Positions 1-23,696 are shown, counted from the first letter of the stretch. The stretch is 64,000 nucleotides of DNA from Lytechinus pictus (GCF_037042905.1 NC_087257.1:27899501-27963500), one strand, 5' to 3'. Numbers and translations are program-made. The notes: a model not told the origin generated them from the sequence alone.

Positions 1-1250
1 GAACGGTATATTTACATTAAAATACTGACTATGACTCTCAAGGGGGGGGGGCACGGGCTGGATGTGTTGCCCCCCACCCCCCCCTGAATCCTCCACTGAC
101 TTGTGGACTGAAAAGGGGTGCCCGATTTATTGTGGTTTTATTTTAAGATCTCAAACAATTTGTATTAAAATACTTAAAATACATAATTTCACGATCTTTT
201 GCAGGCTTTTTGATAGTCAATCATCAAATTTGTAAGTTAAGACAGGGAGCTAGGCTAGATCATACAAAAAACATAATAAAACAAAAATTACACTATTTTA
301 CCTTTCATTTTAGACTGGCTTTAAGAAGAATATAAATGGAACAAGTGTACAATTTATTGATTAGTGGAATGTGATGTGTTCGTCGTGTTCATCTTGCTGC
401 CAAAAGTCCATCTTATTTGAAAATGGACTCTGTGTCTGCTTCCCGTCAGAATAGGCACTGATTAGTGGAGTCCGGGAATAAAATTGACATGGTAATTTTA
501 AACCCCATTTCAATTTTCTGACACGAAAAGAATCCAAGGATTCCTGAGTGTTTTAGTTTGTTCTTCAGTTTTTCCCAAACCTTTTCGCTATAATGTATCT
601 GCTACCATGGCTATAATTTCAATTGCAGCGTTTTGCCAGGAAATATTCTTTAAACATTAACCGTGAGAATATCCTCTCATACCCAGCTTCCTGGGATCGA
701 TTTTTTTTTAACTTTGGGTTTAACTTTGACAATAAAAAAAAGTTTTCAATACAAAGTGATAGTAATTTTGGTTACATTTATGCAATTTAGCATACCTACC
801 AGATTTCCCGGGGGTTTTGCCTATGGAGAACAAGGCACGTAGCGCCCCCAGCACCCCGCTTCCCAGGGCCATGCTTTTACATCTCTTTCGATCCGTGTTA
901 TTCTTCCAAACATTGGAATCATTCGAGCCCGCATTCGAGGGAGATCATAATATGAATTCGTAAACAATCGTCATGCAATGTTCTCATGGTTTTAGAATCG
1001 TCTAGGTATTCAAAGATGAATTTGATACATTGGTCATGCTTCTTAGGGTCACCTCTTAAGCTATGGAAAACACTGATCTGAATGAGCGAAATAAAACCCG
1101 TCTAGACGTCCGATAGACATGATAAAAGGTTCCATAGACAAAATGCGATTAAGTAGAAAAGTCAACCTTGATGAACACATCTGTATAGAAGTTTTTTGTG
1201 TTGTATCTTGTCACGTGTGGATTCCCATTGTCTGGTGTAACAAACCGCCC
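1..1250. other. Non-coding stretch, no gene seen
   Basis: AT-rich DNA with short G and C runs near 41-85. No exon-like reading frame with splice sites was found. I looked here for the missing first exon (signal peptide plus start of the propeptide) of the downstream subtilase and found no convincing match to the paralogous exon at 32119-32239. Confidence 0.5.
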
Positions 1251-1500
1251 TTTCACACGGAAAAAAAATCGTAATTTTAATGACGATTCCAGTGAAAATA
1301 AGGCTAATGACGAATTTTAGCACGTGTGATACCAAACTAAAACGTGATCATAATCACGAACGCTAATCACATTTCAGGGCCTTTTCACACGTGAATCTTG
1401 AATCAACATTGTAATGATGATTGCAATTCGCCTTTAGAATCATCGGACCTTTCACACGGACAAATTCGTACCGTAATTTGAGTGAAACGTAACCCTAAGA
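1250..1500. repeat. Dispersed repeat with TTTCACACG ends
   Basis: Contains several CCTTTTCACACG or CCTTTCACACGG segments around AATCGTAATTT-type sequence. The same order of motifs recurs at 15052-15345, and in rearranged form at 2715-2930, so this is a dispersed, non-coding, MITE-like family. Confidence 0.6.
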
Positions 1501-1527
1501 TGACTGGGCTATTTGAGATTTATTGAG

Positions 1528-2165
1528 GACGGGGGGGGGGGGGCATGATGGCCCCCCTTCTGATCTCGGCCGCCGTTCGCGCGATCGCGCCGAAATTTGG
1601 TACGCACATACTTTACAACATAAAGTACAAGCCAGTATAAAAAAAAATTATTTTTATTCATATTGAATAAAATATGCAAATCTATTTGTGAAAAATAATA
1701 TTTGCATATTTAACACCCAATTTCACTTCAGATTTTCTCCTTTTTTTGCCAGATGCCATCTTTGTACTCTAATTTTAAGGTTTCCACAAAGAAAATGTTT
1801 TCTTTGTTTTTAGAATTTCTTATGTATTTCTTTGGTTTTTTTCATCTTTTATTTTTCATTGTTTTTTCAATGGAAATTATTACAGACCATTCAACAACTA
1901 AATTAACCCCTAAATTAATTAAGCAGACCAATAAGAATGAAAAATAATCACCCTTTTATGAATTTCATCTCCCTTAGACTTTGAACACAAAGTATAAAAA
2001 TGAGCCATCTTCGGCATGACATTGTCTCGTAAAAGTCACGAGGTCTTAAAAGCTGTGCGAGACTTTAAAAAAAAGTCATAAAATTTCGCGGCGCTATCTT
2101 TTTTGCGTTTCGGAAATATCGCGCGAAGCGTGGGGGGGGGGGCATCATGCCCCTCCCCCCCCCCG
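1528..2165. mobile_element. G-run-terminated inverted-repeat element
   Basis: The left end is a G run followed by CATGATGGCCCCCC. The right end, read on the other strand, is a G run followed by GGGGCATGATGCCCC. Both ends are followed inward by CGCGCGAT-type sequence. The interior is AT-rich, and its short reading frame at 1753-1947 shows no recognisable domain. Interpreted as a non-autonomous TIR element. Confidence 0.45.
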
Positions 2166-2175
2166 TTCTTTTAGG

Positions 2176-2714
2176 GTTAAATGAAACCAAATCCCAAGAA
2201 GAGAAGCAATCTTATTGGAAAGAGTAAAATGAGAGGAAGAATTTAAAACTTAGAATTAGCGAGTTATGGACGTTTGAAAACTTTGTTGTACTTTCTATGG
2301 GGATCCTCAAATTGGCAAACGTGCTTCAAAATGACTGATTTTGTGGACAAATTTTCAGATTTTCCCCTTTATTTGAGATATTTCTCATTATCTCTTCCTG
2401 ACCTTGACATATGTGGTGTGAATTATATTTTACCATGACATATGTTGTGCTCAGAAGGAGGCAAAATGCAATTTTAAGATAATGAGGAAAATCTGAAAAT
2501 TTGTGTACACAACAAATGGAGAGTTGTCCACAAAATCAGCAATTTTTAAGCACGTTTGCCAATTTGAGGATTCCCGTAGAAAGTACAACAAAAGTTTCAA
2601 ACTTCCATAACTTGCTTATTCTATAACCGATTGTGATAAAAACAAGTATTAGAATGCTCCTCTCATTTTATTCTTTTTGATAAATTTTATCCTTGTATTT
2701 TGGTTTCATTTAAC
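2176..2714. mobile_element. Long-TIR palindromic element (GTTAAATGAAACC)
   Basis: Begins GTTAAATGAAACCAAA and ends with the complement TTTGGTTTCATTTAAC. The similarity of the two arms continues inward through CAAATTGGCAAACGTGCTT and its inverse, so most of the 539 bp folds on itself. No coding capacity. It abuts the rearranged repeat at 2715. Confidence 0.75.
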
Positions 2715-2930
2715 TGGAATTCACCTCCGGAGTAGAATTTGAATTCGTGATTGTGATTAGCGTTCGTGAGTCTATTTAAGGCTCATGGCAAATTTTTCAG
2801 TGGAATCATCATTAAATTACGATATTTTTACCTTGTGAACATGGTGAAAGGGCGGCCAGTTCCATTTCATTCAAATCACAGTTTTCGAGTGAGCGTGTGA
2901 AAGGTCCGATGATTCTCAAGACGAATGGCG
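2715..2930. repeat. Rearranged copy of the TTTCACACG repeat
   Basis: The first part matches 15052-15218 in reverse complement (GGAATTCACCTCCGGAGTAG and onward). The second part (CATTCAAATCACAGTTTTCGAG and onward) matches 15219-15290 in the forward direction. One half is therefore inverted relative to the other. Confidence 0.6.
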
Positions 2931-3168
2931 CAGTCACATTTCCCCTACCATGCCTACGGCGGTCGTATGGCAAGAAAACAACCGGTTTCGCAGTCACATT
3001 TCCCCTACCATGCCTACGGCGGTCGTATGGCAAGAAAACAACCGGTTTCGCAGTCACATTTCCCCTACCATGCCTACGGCGGTCGTATGGCAAGAAAACA
3101 ACCGGTTTCGCAGTCACATTTCCCCTACCATGCCTACGGCGGTCGTATGGCAAGAAAACAACCGGTTT
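2931..3168. repeat. 60-bp tandem repeat, four near-identical copies
   Basis: Units start at 2931, 2991, 3051 and 3111, each beginning CAGTCACATTTCCCC and ending AACCGGTTT. I saw no differences between the first three units; the last stops at 3168. Because 60 is a multiple of three and the unit lacks stops in several frames, spurious open frames occur on both strands. The array sits at the inner edge of the rearranged repeat and looks like a recent amplification. Confidence 0.95.
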
Positions 3169-3921
3169 AAAATTTTTTGTGTGTGATAACTACAAATTAA
3201 AAATTCATATTCCGTTGTAAGATATGTTATTCATTTAAACACAATATATAGGCATAATTGTGACCCGCATAATTTACTTTGAAATAGTATACTAAAAATA
3301 GCTAATGTTATTGCATTTTCAGCACACTAGTTTTCAATGTTTGCACTGATCCTGATTCTGAGCTTGGTTTCAATTTGAAATAAATTATGGTCTAAATATC
3401 GTGGCATCGTGGCAAAGATTGAGTGTGACAGCTATCACCGCCGTTTCTGGAAGCACTTTCCTTTTCGAAAAGAAATCAAGATTATAAAACTAAAATGAGG
3501 TCGAGGATCACCATATATAATTTCCGGAACCATCAAAAAAAAATTCTGACAAGTAAAGAAAAAAATACGAAGTTGTCGCAAACTAATTGCGACTGTAATG
3601 TCTGTACTATATAACTTTGATTTGTCAACTCTGATTACTCTCAAATCATTCATAAATGTCTGGGATAACAACAGCAATGGTTTTCCTCATCATTAACATG
3701 ATTAAAGTATGAGTATAGAGCACACTTAAATGATCAAGAGTAATTCAATGGAAACGTTTTCCCGTTACCTTGGCGCAAAGTTTAACATGTTTAATATGCC
3801 AGGGCCTAAATTAAATATGGACTTCAGAATTCATGCTTTTATGCTTTCAAATGGATTTTGATGATAGTTTTTACCGTTCTTTAGACATTTTCGGATGACA
3901 TTATTTGTTTTATTTTAATAG
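3169..3921. other. Non-coding sequence upstream of exon A
   Basis: No exon recognised. The stretch ends in the splice acceptor TTTTAATAG used by the exon at 3922, so it is probably the 3' part of an intron whose upstream exon lies outside the window or was not recognised. Confidence 0.5.
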
Positions 3922-15683
<11,762 letters not shown>

Positions 15684-16558
15684 GAACCTAGCCATTCGGG
15701 GAAAGACCAGTGGCGGCACATTATTTTTTAAGTGGGTGGGGTGTGGTGTGGGGAGGTGGCGGGACGTAAACTAAAAATAAGATGAGATAATTTTTTAAGA
15801 TCGAAAGATGGTATTTAAAAGCATTTTACAGTCTGATTATGATGTTTATGTCAGCATATATCTGCTATTTACTAGTGACTCTACATTTATTTCGTTCTTT
15901 TTTTTTTTTTTTTTTCTTTGGGGTGACGAAGGGGGGGGGCAAAAACTTCCCCGATGTCCCCGCCCCTTGGCTGTAAACCACAAGCCATGAGAGCAATGGT
16001 ACTTTGAACTCTTCAGAGTTCAGAGATTGGAATAAAATGATGATCTTAATAGTAATTATGATTACTTTTAAATATCTAGTGCACTTGATCTATGTGGTAT
16101 AGGTAGTAATCTCGTTTCAGATTTTTTCCGATGGTCTTCAATTTTCAAAGTGTTCAACTGTTTAAAACCGTTTTAGGATAAATACATGCAAGCATTTTAT
16201 ATGGCACATGGATTTCATATAATGTTTAATTCCTTTATTTCTCTAGTATGTTCTCGTAAAAATATAATATTTGCTAATTGTTATTCTTCTCTGGTGTCTG
16301 ATTTTGATAAAATCAATTAGCGATGAAAGCTCTATGTTATGCAGTAATCACATAATCGTATTTTTCATTCATTATTCATGTGACATTATTCAACTATATG
16401 CGAAATATAACTGATTAATGTTTTTGTTACATGTATGTATACAGGGTATAGGTTTAGCTTTGTTTGATTGCGTATATATCTTCAGATTATTGCTGAATGA
16501 GATATCATTTCACGGTATATGCGAAAAGAACTTGACATATTCTTGTTACGCATTTGTA
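15684..16558. other. 3' flank of the subtilase gene
   Basis: Probable 3' UTR followed by AT-rich intergenic DNA with a T run and G run at 15898-15937. The AATAAA at 16031 is a plausible polyadenylation signal about 350 bp past the stop. No other gene seen. Confidence 0.45.
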
Positions 16559-16763
16559 TATGGGCATTTTCACGATTCATTGTGTGTATGATTATCTCTA
16601 AAACAACAAATGATGGGAGTTTGCTTATCTCTAAAACAACAAATGATGGGAGTTTGCTTAAAAGCAAACTCCCATCATTTGTTGTTTTAGAGATAATCAT
16701 ACACACAATGAAAAGTGTGTAAAATTGTGCCATGTAACGTCAGTTACCGTGAAAATGCCCATA
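16559..16763. mobile_element. Hairpin element with an internal duplicated arm
   Basis: Outer arms TATGGGCATTTTCACG (16559) and CGTGAAAATGCCCATA (16748). The inner stem, TCATTGTGTGTATGATTATC and its complement, is nearly perfect. A 33-bp segment of the left arm (TCTCTAAAACAACAAATGAT and onward) is tandemly duplicated and occurs once in the right arm. Non-coding. Confidence 0.75.
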
Positions 16764-16930
16764 TGCGTAGCAATGTTTTGTTAGCGTATGTAAGCCTTTT
16801 GCTCCCTTAATATTTTCAGTGTTTTGCTCTTTGTCATGTAATATTTTCATAATCATATCTGACATATCTGAGGTAGATGTGAGCATATAAGGTCACATGT
16901 TATCAATGGAGGGGATTCACAATTTGAGAC

Positions 16931-17099
16931 CAGGGTTCCGTAACACAGAGGTTAGCAAGTAATCGCTAATTTGAAAGACTGATTCTGATTGGTTTCTAGT
17001 CAGTCTACTGAGCAAATTGCGCATGCAACGGCAATCCTGATAGGCCATTTCATTTAGCGATTAATCGCTAACCTTTGTGTTACGGGACACAGGACCCTG
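16931..17099. mobile_element. CCGTAACACA-type MITE
   Basis: The left end CAGGGTTCCGTAACACAGAGG is complementary to the right end CCTTTGTGTTACGGGACACAG. GTTAGC/GCTAAC follows inward on both sides. Same family as 32541-32668. Confidence 0.7.
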
Positions 17100-17574
17100 C
17101 GGTATAAAAGAAAACTCAATTGTCAATAGCCTAACTTTGTTTGCCAGAGTTTTTGTTTATTTGCAAGATTTTATTCATTTTATTTTCCCTCATTTACAGT
17201 GTATACTACTCTTTTGAAAGTTGTTATACATAATAAAGAGGTGAAAAGCTTTATAATGATTTTTCGAAAATAGTGAGTATAGTATGGATGATAATACGTC
17301 GCACATTTTACATGTATGTAATGATTTTGTTTCTCAGTTTGAATTTAGTCAGACATTATAGCAAGAAATCAGCTACAAACAGTACTAATTAGACCTATAC
17401 ATGGATGTGTTTATATTGTACATGACTTTTAAGTACATTCTTTGCTACAAATTTCAAGTAATAAACATACTGGAGGGTGACTTCTTAAGAAATCTTATTA
17501 CCATTTGTCTTTTCTAGAATTTGATTGTCTTTAATTAATATTCTCACAGTTCCCTTATTTCGCAGTATTACCAA

Positions 17575-18000
17575 TGAAACTGACTACAAACCGACCAATA
17601 GTGTGTTATTATAATATACCATTTCGTAGTTACCCATGGGCAATGTTGGTCAATGACCTTTCATTTCTTTCATTATGATAGGCACATATCAATGCAAGAT
17701 ATTACATGTATGTAAAAATGCCTTACATAGCCTAATGCAAGAATTGCTAGACCATATGACTACAATAGCACACAGATTAACACTCTATGAAGGTATTTGT
17801 TGCATTTCTACTTTGAATGCATTAGCATGTTGTTATAACAATGTATATACTTGGCTAACTGTGAAATACCATTCGCGTGATGACGTTTTGATGGTTTTTG
17901 TGGATCTAATGAAAAACACAATTCAAAAGAATAAATGAATGGTCAAGACATCAAAGTTGGTGCTTATCTCATTAAATATTAAACCACTATGTCACTTTCA
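17575..18000 (+). repeat. Repeat with inverted copy at 26446-26975
   Basis: About 430 bp match 26446-26975 in reverse complement (for example GACATCAAAGTTGGTGCTTA and CATTATGATAGGC). The distant copy carries an insertion that is absent here, so this is an empty-site copy. No coding signature. Confidence 0.75.
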
Positions 18001-18216
18001 TACAAATTACATTCTTCTGATCATTTCTGTTTCGTTTGTGTAACTGCGACATAAAGAACTTTTGACACAGACCAATAGGGGTAAGAACAAAGAGAATGTA
18101 TCATTGCCAATTGCCGATCATTACAAAGCACAACCAAGAGGTCTTTGTCGAGGACTGGTGAATCAAAACAGCAGTGTCGTCCTGGACTATGGACAGACGA
18201 CATATTATTTGGAGCG

Positions 18217-18515
18217 TACGTGGAGCGTTGTGGCCAAGTGGATTAGTCTCTGGACTTTAAAACAGAGGGTCGTGGGTTCGAATCCCAGCCATGGCGTAAT
18301 TTCCTTCGGCAAGAAATTTATCCACATTGTGCTGCACTCGACCCAGGTGAGGTGAATGGGTACCCGGTAGGATTTATTCCTTTAATGCTTTAGCGCCTTT
18401 TAATATGGCGGCTCAGCTACAGCCGGGGTAAAAATATGATCCAAGTATCAAAGGCACAGTTGAGTATATGCACATAGTAACTGCGCTATATAAATGGACA
18501 TATCATTATTATTGT
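18217..18515 (+). mobile_element. tRNA-derived SINE
   Basis: The head GTTGTGGCCAAGTGGATTAG and the B box GGGTTCGAATCC are tRNA-like (Leu/Ser type). Then come the body and the tail GCGCTATATAAATGG plus ATTATT repeats. Too degenerate and too long to be a functional tRNA gene. Confidence 0.8.
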
Positions 18516-18837
18516 TATTTGCAATTTTTCGCCGATCAGCTTCGAAACCTAGGACGAAACTGCCCCTATCCACCAATTTTCGACAAAGACCTCCCAGTTG
18601 GTCTCTCCTCGTCATTTGACGAGCATTTTTAATATATTTACTGTGTCATTGTACATCCTCCTTACGTCGCAGAGTTATACGCAGTTGGGACGAGACGTGT
18701 TCGGGACAATTTTCAAAAGTGGACCTCGGACAGATAGTTGCACTTATTGAGAGCTACGATTTTTAACACGTCCTCTTTCGGCCTACCATAGAGCATTGTG
18801 AAACGGCTAGAGGGGAGTAGATATCAGATGATTTCCA

Positions 18838-19150
18838 TTCACTTATTCCCGAATGGAAAATTACCTAAACATTTTCTGAATAACGGTTTAAACAGAAAAG
18901 GGATCCTTCCCCAATTTCTTTTTTTGAAAAAAAAAAAAAGAAACCGCTATAGAAAATTTTGAATAGTCATTTGCACAAAAAGCAACCGATTCTAGAACTA
19001 TCATTTCCATTTTCCCGGCGTTTTTTTTTTATTAAAAAGATCAAACACCTATCTTATTCATGTAATTCTCATTTATGATTTTTACTCATCAAAATGACAG
19101 AAAAAGGGAGTGTTTTTAGGTCAATATTCCTGTTTGGGAATAAGTGAACT
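18838..19150. mobile_element. Short-TIR element (TTCACTTATTCCC)
   Basis: TTCACTTATTCCC at 18838 and GGGAATAAGTGAA at 19136 form inverted ends. The interior has A and T runs and no coding potential. Target duplication not clear. Confidence 0.5.
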
Positions 19151-19407
19151 AAATTTGACCTGATGTTCCCGTAATTGTGAACCTGATAACTTGTTATTCA
19201 TTATTGTGCTTATAAAGGCAAAAGGTCGTCTATTTAGAGGTAGATTGATTTTCTTTCCAGATATATTCTAGGAACCAAAGGCATAATACTCAACTGAGTA
19301 TGATACCGTAGAGCAGGCCTAGAGGGGTGAGGGGGGGGGGTAATATAATCCATCTACCAGCGCTTGCTCCAAGTCGCTTCGTGAAACACACTGTCTGGTT
19401 CTACCTC

Positions 19408-19500
19408 TTTCTTTCTTGCTTTCTTTCCTTCTTTCTTTCTTTCTCTCTTTCTCTCTCTCTCTCTCTGTCTCTCCCCCTCTCTCTTTCTTTCTTTCTTTCC
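19408..19500. repeat. (CTTT)n/(CT)n microsatellite
   Basis: Polypyrimidine tract of CTTTCTTT and CTCTCTCT units. Open frames over it on both strands are artefacts. Confidence 0.9.
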
Positions 19501-20257
19501 ACACGTCAAAATTGAGGCATATCCCCTAAGATTTTCGCTCTTAATATTTTTATATCATATAGATGTAAACATCATCATAGTTTATGACTTATGACTGCCT
19601 ACCCGGTTTGTAGTCGGGAGAAGAACGTAAAAAACTCTGTTTATTTTTTTTTATGAAACACCTTTTAACTTATGTCAACCTATTTTAAACAACCATGTTT
19701 AATTTATGGAGAATTGATATTAAACTTTCAGTCATTTACTTTGTTGTTTAAACACTTGTTTAAACACTTGTTTATACCCCCTTCCTTCTCAGTAAACGTG
19801 GTTAGTTACTCTTCATTTTTTTATTATTAATTTTTTTCTTTTTTATATATATATTTTTTAATGGAGTGCGTTGTTTTCGAGACAATTATTTTCTCCCAAA
19901 ACTAGGATGTTCTTAAAATTAATTACCCGGGGGTAATGGTAAATTATTTAACGTGTTCGTTAGTTTGGGCACTTTTCGTCAAGAGTAATTTGTCTTAAGG
20001 TGTTGGTCGATCCGGATGGATTAATTTTCAGGAGATAATTGCCCATATTCGGTGGTATTTAATGGGGGAACGTTGAAGGTTAATTGTCCTTACGTTTCAT
20101 AGACGAGATCGACCCTCAATTCAGTCAGTTATACTCTGATCCGGACTCGTAATAAGCATGATAAGGTCACATGTGTTAAGTGATCTTTCTTTAGAGAAAA
20201 GGAAATTCGCGTGTTTTCTGAGAGAGACTCATTCTTGATCACATCAGACAGTGCCTG
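19501..20257. other. Intergenic, no gene seen
   Basis: AT-rich sequence with a short direct repeat TTTAAACACTTG at 19746-19772. No exon or element ends recognised. Confidence 0.45.
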
Positions 20258-20590
20258 GGGCGTCATGGTCTAGTGGCCAAGACTGTCGTCTTTCAATATG
20301 AAGGACGGGGGTTCGATTCCAAGCCATGGCGTGTTTTGCTTCAGCAAGAAATTTACCCACATTGTGCTGCACTCAACCCAGGTGAGGTAAATGGGTACCG
20401 GCAGGAAGTAATTCCTCAAAAAGCGGTGCGCACCAAAATCGGTAGACTCTAGCTTTATTAATAGCCGGGGTAATATAGGAGCGCCTTGAGCACCTAGCAA
20501 GGTGGATACTAGTCCAGATAAGGCACTTCCAAACAACAAGGTCCAATCTGGACTAGGTGGATACGTGCGCTATACAAATCCTATATTATT
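20258..20590 (+). mobile_element. tRNA-derived SINE
   Basis: Head TGGTCTAGTGGCCAAGACTG, B box GGGTTCGATTCC, shared body CATTGTGCTGCACTCAACCC and tail GCGCTATACAAATCC followed by TATTATTATT. Confidence 0.8.
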
Positions 20591-20694
20591 ATTCCGAGTC
20601 ATTTAGACCCAAAACGGAGAGTGATCCCATAAGATTCGGGTCATTCTGACCTATATGGCGTGTAAGGTTCATACTGTGGATACTGTTCTGAATT

Positions 20695-21209
20695 GGTGGG
20701 TGTTTCATTAAGCTGTTCGTAAGTTACTAATGATTGGTGATCCTTTCTTACACTATGGCCCGAATTCACAAAGGTGGTCTTTGCAAAAACCATGGTTTCA
20801 ACCGTGGGTTTTACTGATTTTGCGATTCACAAAGGTGGTTTCAAATGAAACCATGGTTTTTTCCGAGGTTTTTCGGCATGATTTTGAGTCAACTGTTTCA
20901 GGTGGTTTCAAACCGTAGGTTTTACAAAAACCATGGTTTCATTTGAGACCACTGTTGAAACCATGGTTTCATTTGAGACCACTGTTGAAACCGTGGGTTT
21001 TAGAAACCATCGTTTGTGAATCGCAGGTTTTAGAAACCATGGTTTTTAAAAAACCACGGTTTCTAACAACCATGGTTTCAAACGAAACCACCTTTGTGAA
21101 TTCGGGCCTACAAGTGGTACCAAAGTAGCTGACTTTGTACCTAAGATCATGTACCAGTCGTACGTGAAGTTTTGCGTTCCTTTACAAAATTCATTATGAA
21201 ACACCCACC
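20695..21209. mobile_element. GGTGGGTGTTTCAT-TIR element, interrupted
   Basis: Left end GGTGGGTGTTTCATTA, right end TGAAACACCCACC. The GTTCGTAAG...GGTGATCCTTTCTTA segment also occurs in the element at 46321-46492. Interrupted by the element at 20757-21108. Confidence 0.7.
20757..21108. mobile_element. Element with many AAACCATGGTTT palindromes
   Basis: TIRs GGCCCGAATTCACAAAGGTGG and its complement. The interior is dominated by repeats of the 12-bp palindrome AAACCATGGTTT and close variants in both orientations. Nested inside the element at 20695-21209. Reading frames here simply translate the repeats. Confidence 0.8.
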
Positions 21210-21210
21210 A

Positions 21211-21480
21211 GGGTCGTCTTACAAAGAGTTGCGATTAATTCGATCAATCGCAACTATGGAAGCCAGCGAAGTCAACATATAAAATGCATGCTTTTTTTCA
21301 AAATAAAATCGAGATATGAATGTATATCCATTAACTCATTGATTTCTTGACAGTTCGTTGTGTTCTCCGTTGTTTACAAAGCACATTTTGCACATTTCCT
21401 GGAGAAAAAATAATGACACTGATGGATTTCCACAGAGGTACGATTGATTGGATCAATCGTAACTCTGTGTAGACGGGGCC
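21211..21480. mobile_element. MITE with GTCTTACAAAGAGTTGCGATT ends
   Basis: The left TCGTCTTACAAAGAGTTGCG and the right end, read inversely GGGCCCCGTCTACACAGAG, are imperfect inverted repeats. GATTGATC-type palindromes lie next to both. Confidence 0.55.
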
Positions 21481-22327
21481 CAGGAATGATGATCATTTTT
21501 ACGCCTTACACTTCTAATTTCTATTCTCTTCCTCTTCCTATGGAGTGAACTTAACATGTAAAAATAGTAAACAAACATAGGAATTGCAAAACAATAAATA
21601 AGGTATCTTATTTGCTATAATGAAAAGAGACCAACGGAAGTAAACTGGTAACCAAGGTGGATAACTTATCATCTTCAATAGTCCATTCTTTCAATTAAAT
21701 TAGTTTTATTTCATTTTCAACAGAACAAAGTAAAATGGTCGTAAATAATTAGAATGACAATTGCAAATGAAACGTATACAAACAATTTAAATTGAGGTAG
21801 GAACAATACATGATATTATTTCCATACAGTAAGTAAAACAAGTTATAATAAGCAAATAATCATCCATAAACATAAAGTTCTGAGAAACTGAAGGGATCCA
21901 CCGAGGGGTAAATGATTGTAAAGTGTGGACCCCTCTTTAAATGTACATAATGTTTTACAACACACTGCGCGTTGCTAATGTTAATAAAAATAGAAAGTAA
22001 TAGAAAACATAGTGGATAGTTAGATGATTCGAACGACACCCTTTTTAGCGCCAGGGTTCTTTAAACCTTTAGTACCCGAAGAGGTGAAAAATATATTACA
22101 AAAACTGCAAAACAACAACAAACGTAACAAATATCAAACATGTTAGCACAAGGCACTTACTATTATATCACATTCAATATGAAAATAATGAATATGCAAG
22201 TGTTTATTTATTTTTATATATACATGTATTCAAATCCACTATCCGTAATACCTCGGCATAAAATTAGGAACAATCCTTTTCCACTTGACGCTGAATAGCT
22301 TGCGGGGGAATATTATTATCACATTTT
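21481..22327. other. Intergenic / 3' flank of the pseudogene
   Basis: AT-rich, no gene. TTTATT motifs at 22203-22212 could be the inverse of the ancestral AATAAA signal of the minus-strand subtilase pseudogene. Confidence 0.4.
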
Positions 22328-22470
22328 TTAAGCTACATAAAGGAGACGATTCGGAGAACCGGTTTGAGCATCGGTTACCACTCCCTTTGTCGAGTCATCG
22401 ATGAGTTTGGTTTTCACTTCGGACGGGGTCAGTCTACCTTCAGAGTTCGAGAGAGCAATAGCTGCAGCTC
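22328..22470 (-). pseudogene. Pseudogene exon G': C-terminus
   Basis: Encodes AAAIALSNSEGRLTPSEVK and ends NRLLYVA then TAA. Acceptor GTGAAACAG. This exon itself is intact and one codon longer than exon G. Confidence 0.88.
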
Positions 22471-22556
22471 CTGTTTCACGAAATTAAAAAAGACACAAAA
22501 CGATAACGATTGGTGATTTATTCATGATTTTTTCAGACAGTCTTTGTAGCTGGTAC

Positions 22557-23145
22557 TTAAAGGTTGTACAAGATCATCCCCCTCCCAAAAAAAGAGAAAT
22601 ATTCGAATAAAAAGAGAAAAAAGCAAGCTTAACACTAAAAACTTCATCAAAATCGGATGCAAAATAAGAAAGTTATGATATTTTTAAGTTTCTCGTAGTT
22701 TCATTAATCAGTTATATGCACATCCTGGTTGGTATGCAAATGAGTGGACTGATGACGTCACCCACTCACTATTCATTTTGTATTTTATTTATAAATCAAA
22801 AATATGAAACATTTTTATTAACTCTTCATTGTCGTGTGAAACAAAGTTTTATTCCTCCCTGACCAATGTGGAATTACCATTGTTTAAAATGTCAAGCTGG
22901 ATATTATTGCCACATCTGTAGAAATGAAATTATTGTATAATTCAGACAATAAAACAAATATGAGTGATTGACATCATCGACTCTTTCATTCGCATATCAC
23001 TGAGTTGTGCATATGCCTGCTTTGTGAAAAATAACCGAATCATTAAAATGTCATGACTTATGGCATCCGATTTTGATGAAATTTTCAGCCTTTTGGTTTT
23101 CTTTATTGATTCAAGTCAACATTTTCTGGATTGGACTTGACCGTA
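22557..23145. mobile_element. TTAAAGG/GTCCACCCC palindromic element, copy 1
   Basis: Degenerate left end. The right end TTTCTGGATTGGACTTGACC and the internal landmarks (AAATCGGATG, ATATGCACATCCTGG, CACTCACTATT) match copies at 32393-33110, 43469-44075 and 57580-58193. Arms pair inversely (AAAATCGGATG against CATCCGATTTT). Confidence 0.7.
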
Positions 23146-23155
23146 ATGTACCCAG

Positions 23156-23398
23156 CAAAAACTGTGGTGTTAACCGGTGTACATAGAGGACCACATCAGT
23201 TATTTTACTCCGGTGTTAAATTGGTGGTGTTAGTTTTACACCTATATGTGTTATAACAACACATTTGGTTGTTACATTTACACTCTTTGGTGTTATGCTC
23301 AATCTCTAGGGTGTAATTTTAACACCTTAGGGTGTGGTCCTCTATTAACACCAACTGGTGTCAGTTTTAACACCGCAGTTTTTACAGTGTAGTCGAAA
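23156..23398. mobile_element. CACTGYAAAAACTG-type MITE
   Basis: The left CAGCAAAAACTGTGGTGTTAA and right TTAACACCGCAGTTTTTACAG are inverted ends. The interior has many GGTGTTA/TAACACC motifs. Same family as 33856-34341. Confidence 0.65.
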
Positions 23399-23696
23399 CC
23401 ATATCCAGGATATTATTAAAACGTATATGTTACAAAAGAGGAGGGGTGGGGTATAAGCACAGCCCCTTGGCAAGGTTGGTACGAAGGGATGTATAGGGCC
23501 TACAACTATAACTGTATAACAAGAATCGTCGAAGTACTAAAAACGACTTTTAGTATTCATGACACTATACATGTATAATGATTCAACTATGATCATGGTG
23601 TGATGTGAGCTGCTAAGCAAACAGCTCTGAAAATTGGCCATTCAACCATGCTAATGTGTTATTACTGTGCAGATTGCGTTATGCTGTGTTAATAAT

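Noticed and set aside
2812..3220. Overlapping 78-113-codon repeat proteins on both strands
   Set aside because: The 60-bp unit is a multiple of three and lacks stops, so open frames are expected by construction.
3435..3677. 80-codon minus-strand frame upstream of the subtilase
   Set aside because: No similarity to the signal-peptide exon or any domain, and it is on the wrong strand for locus 1.
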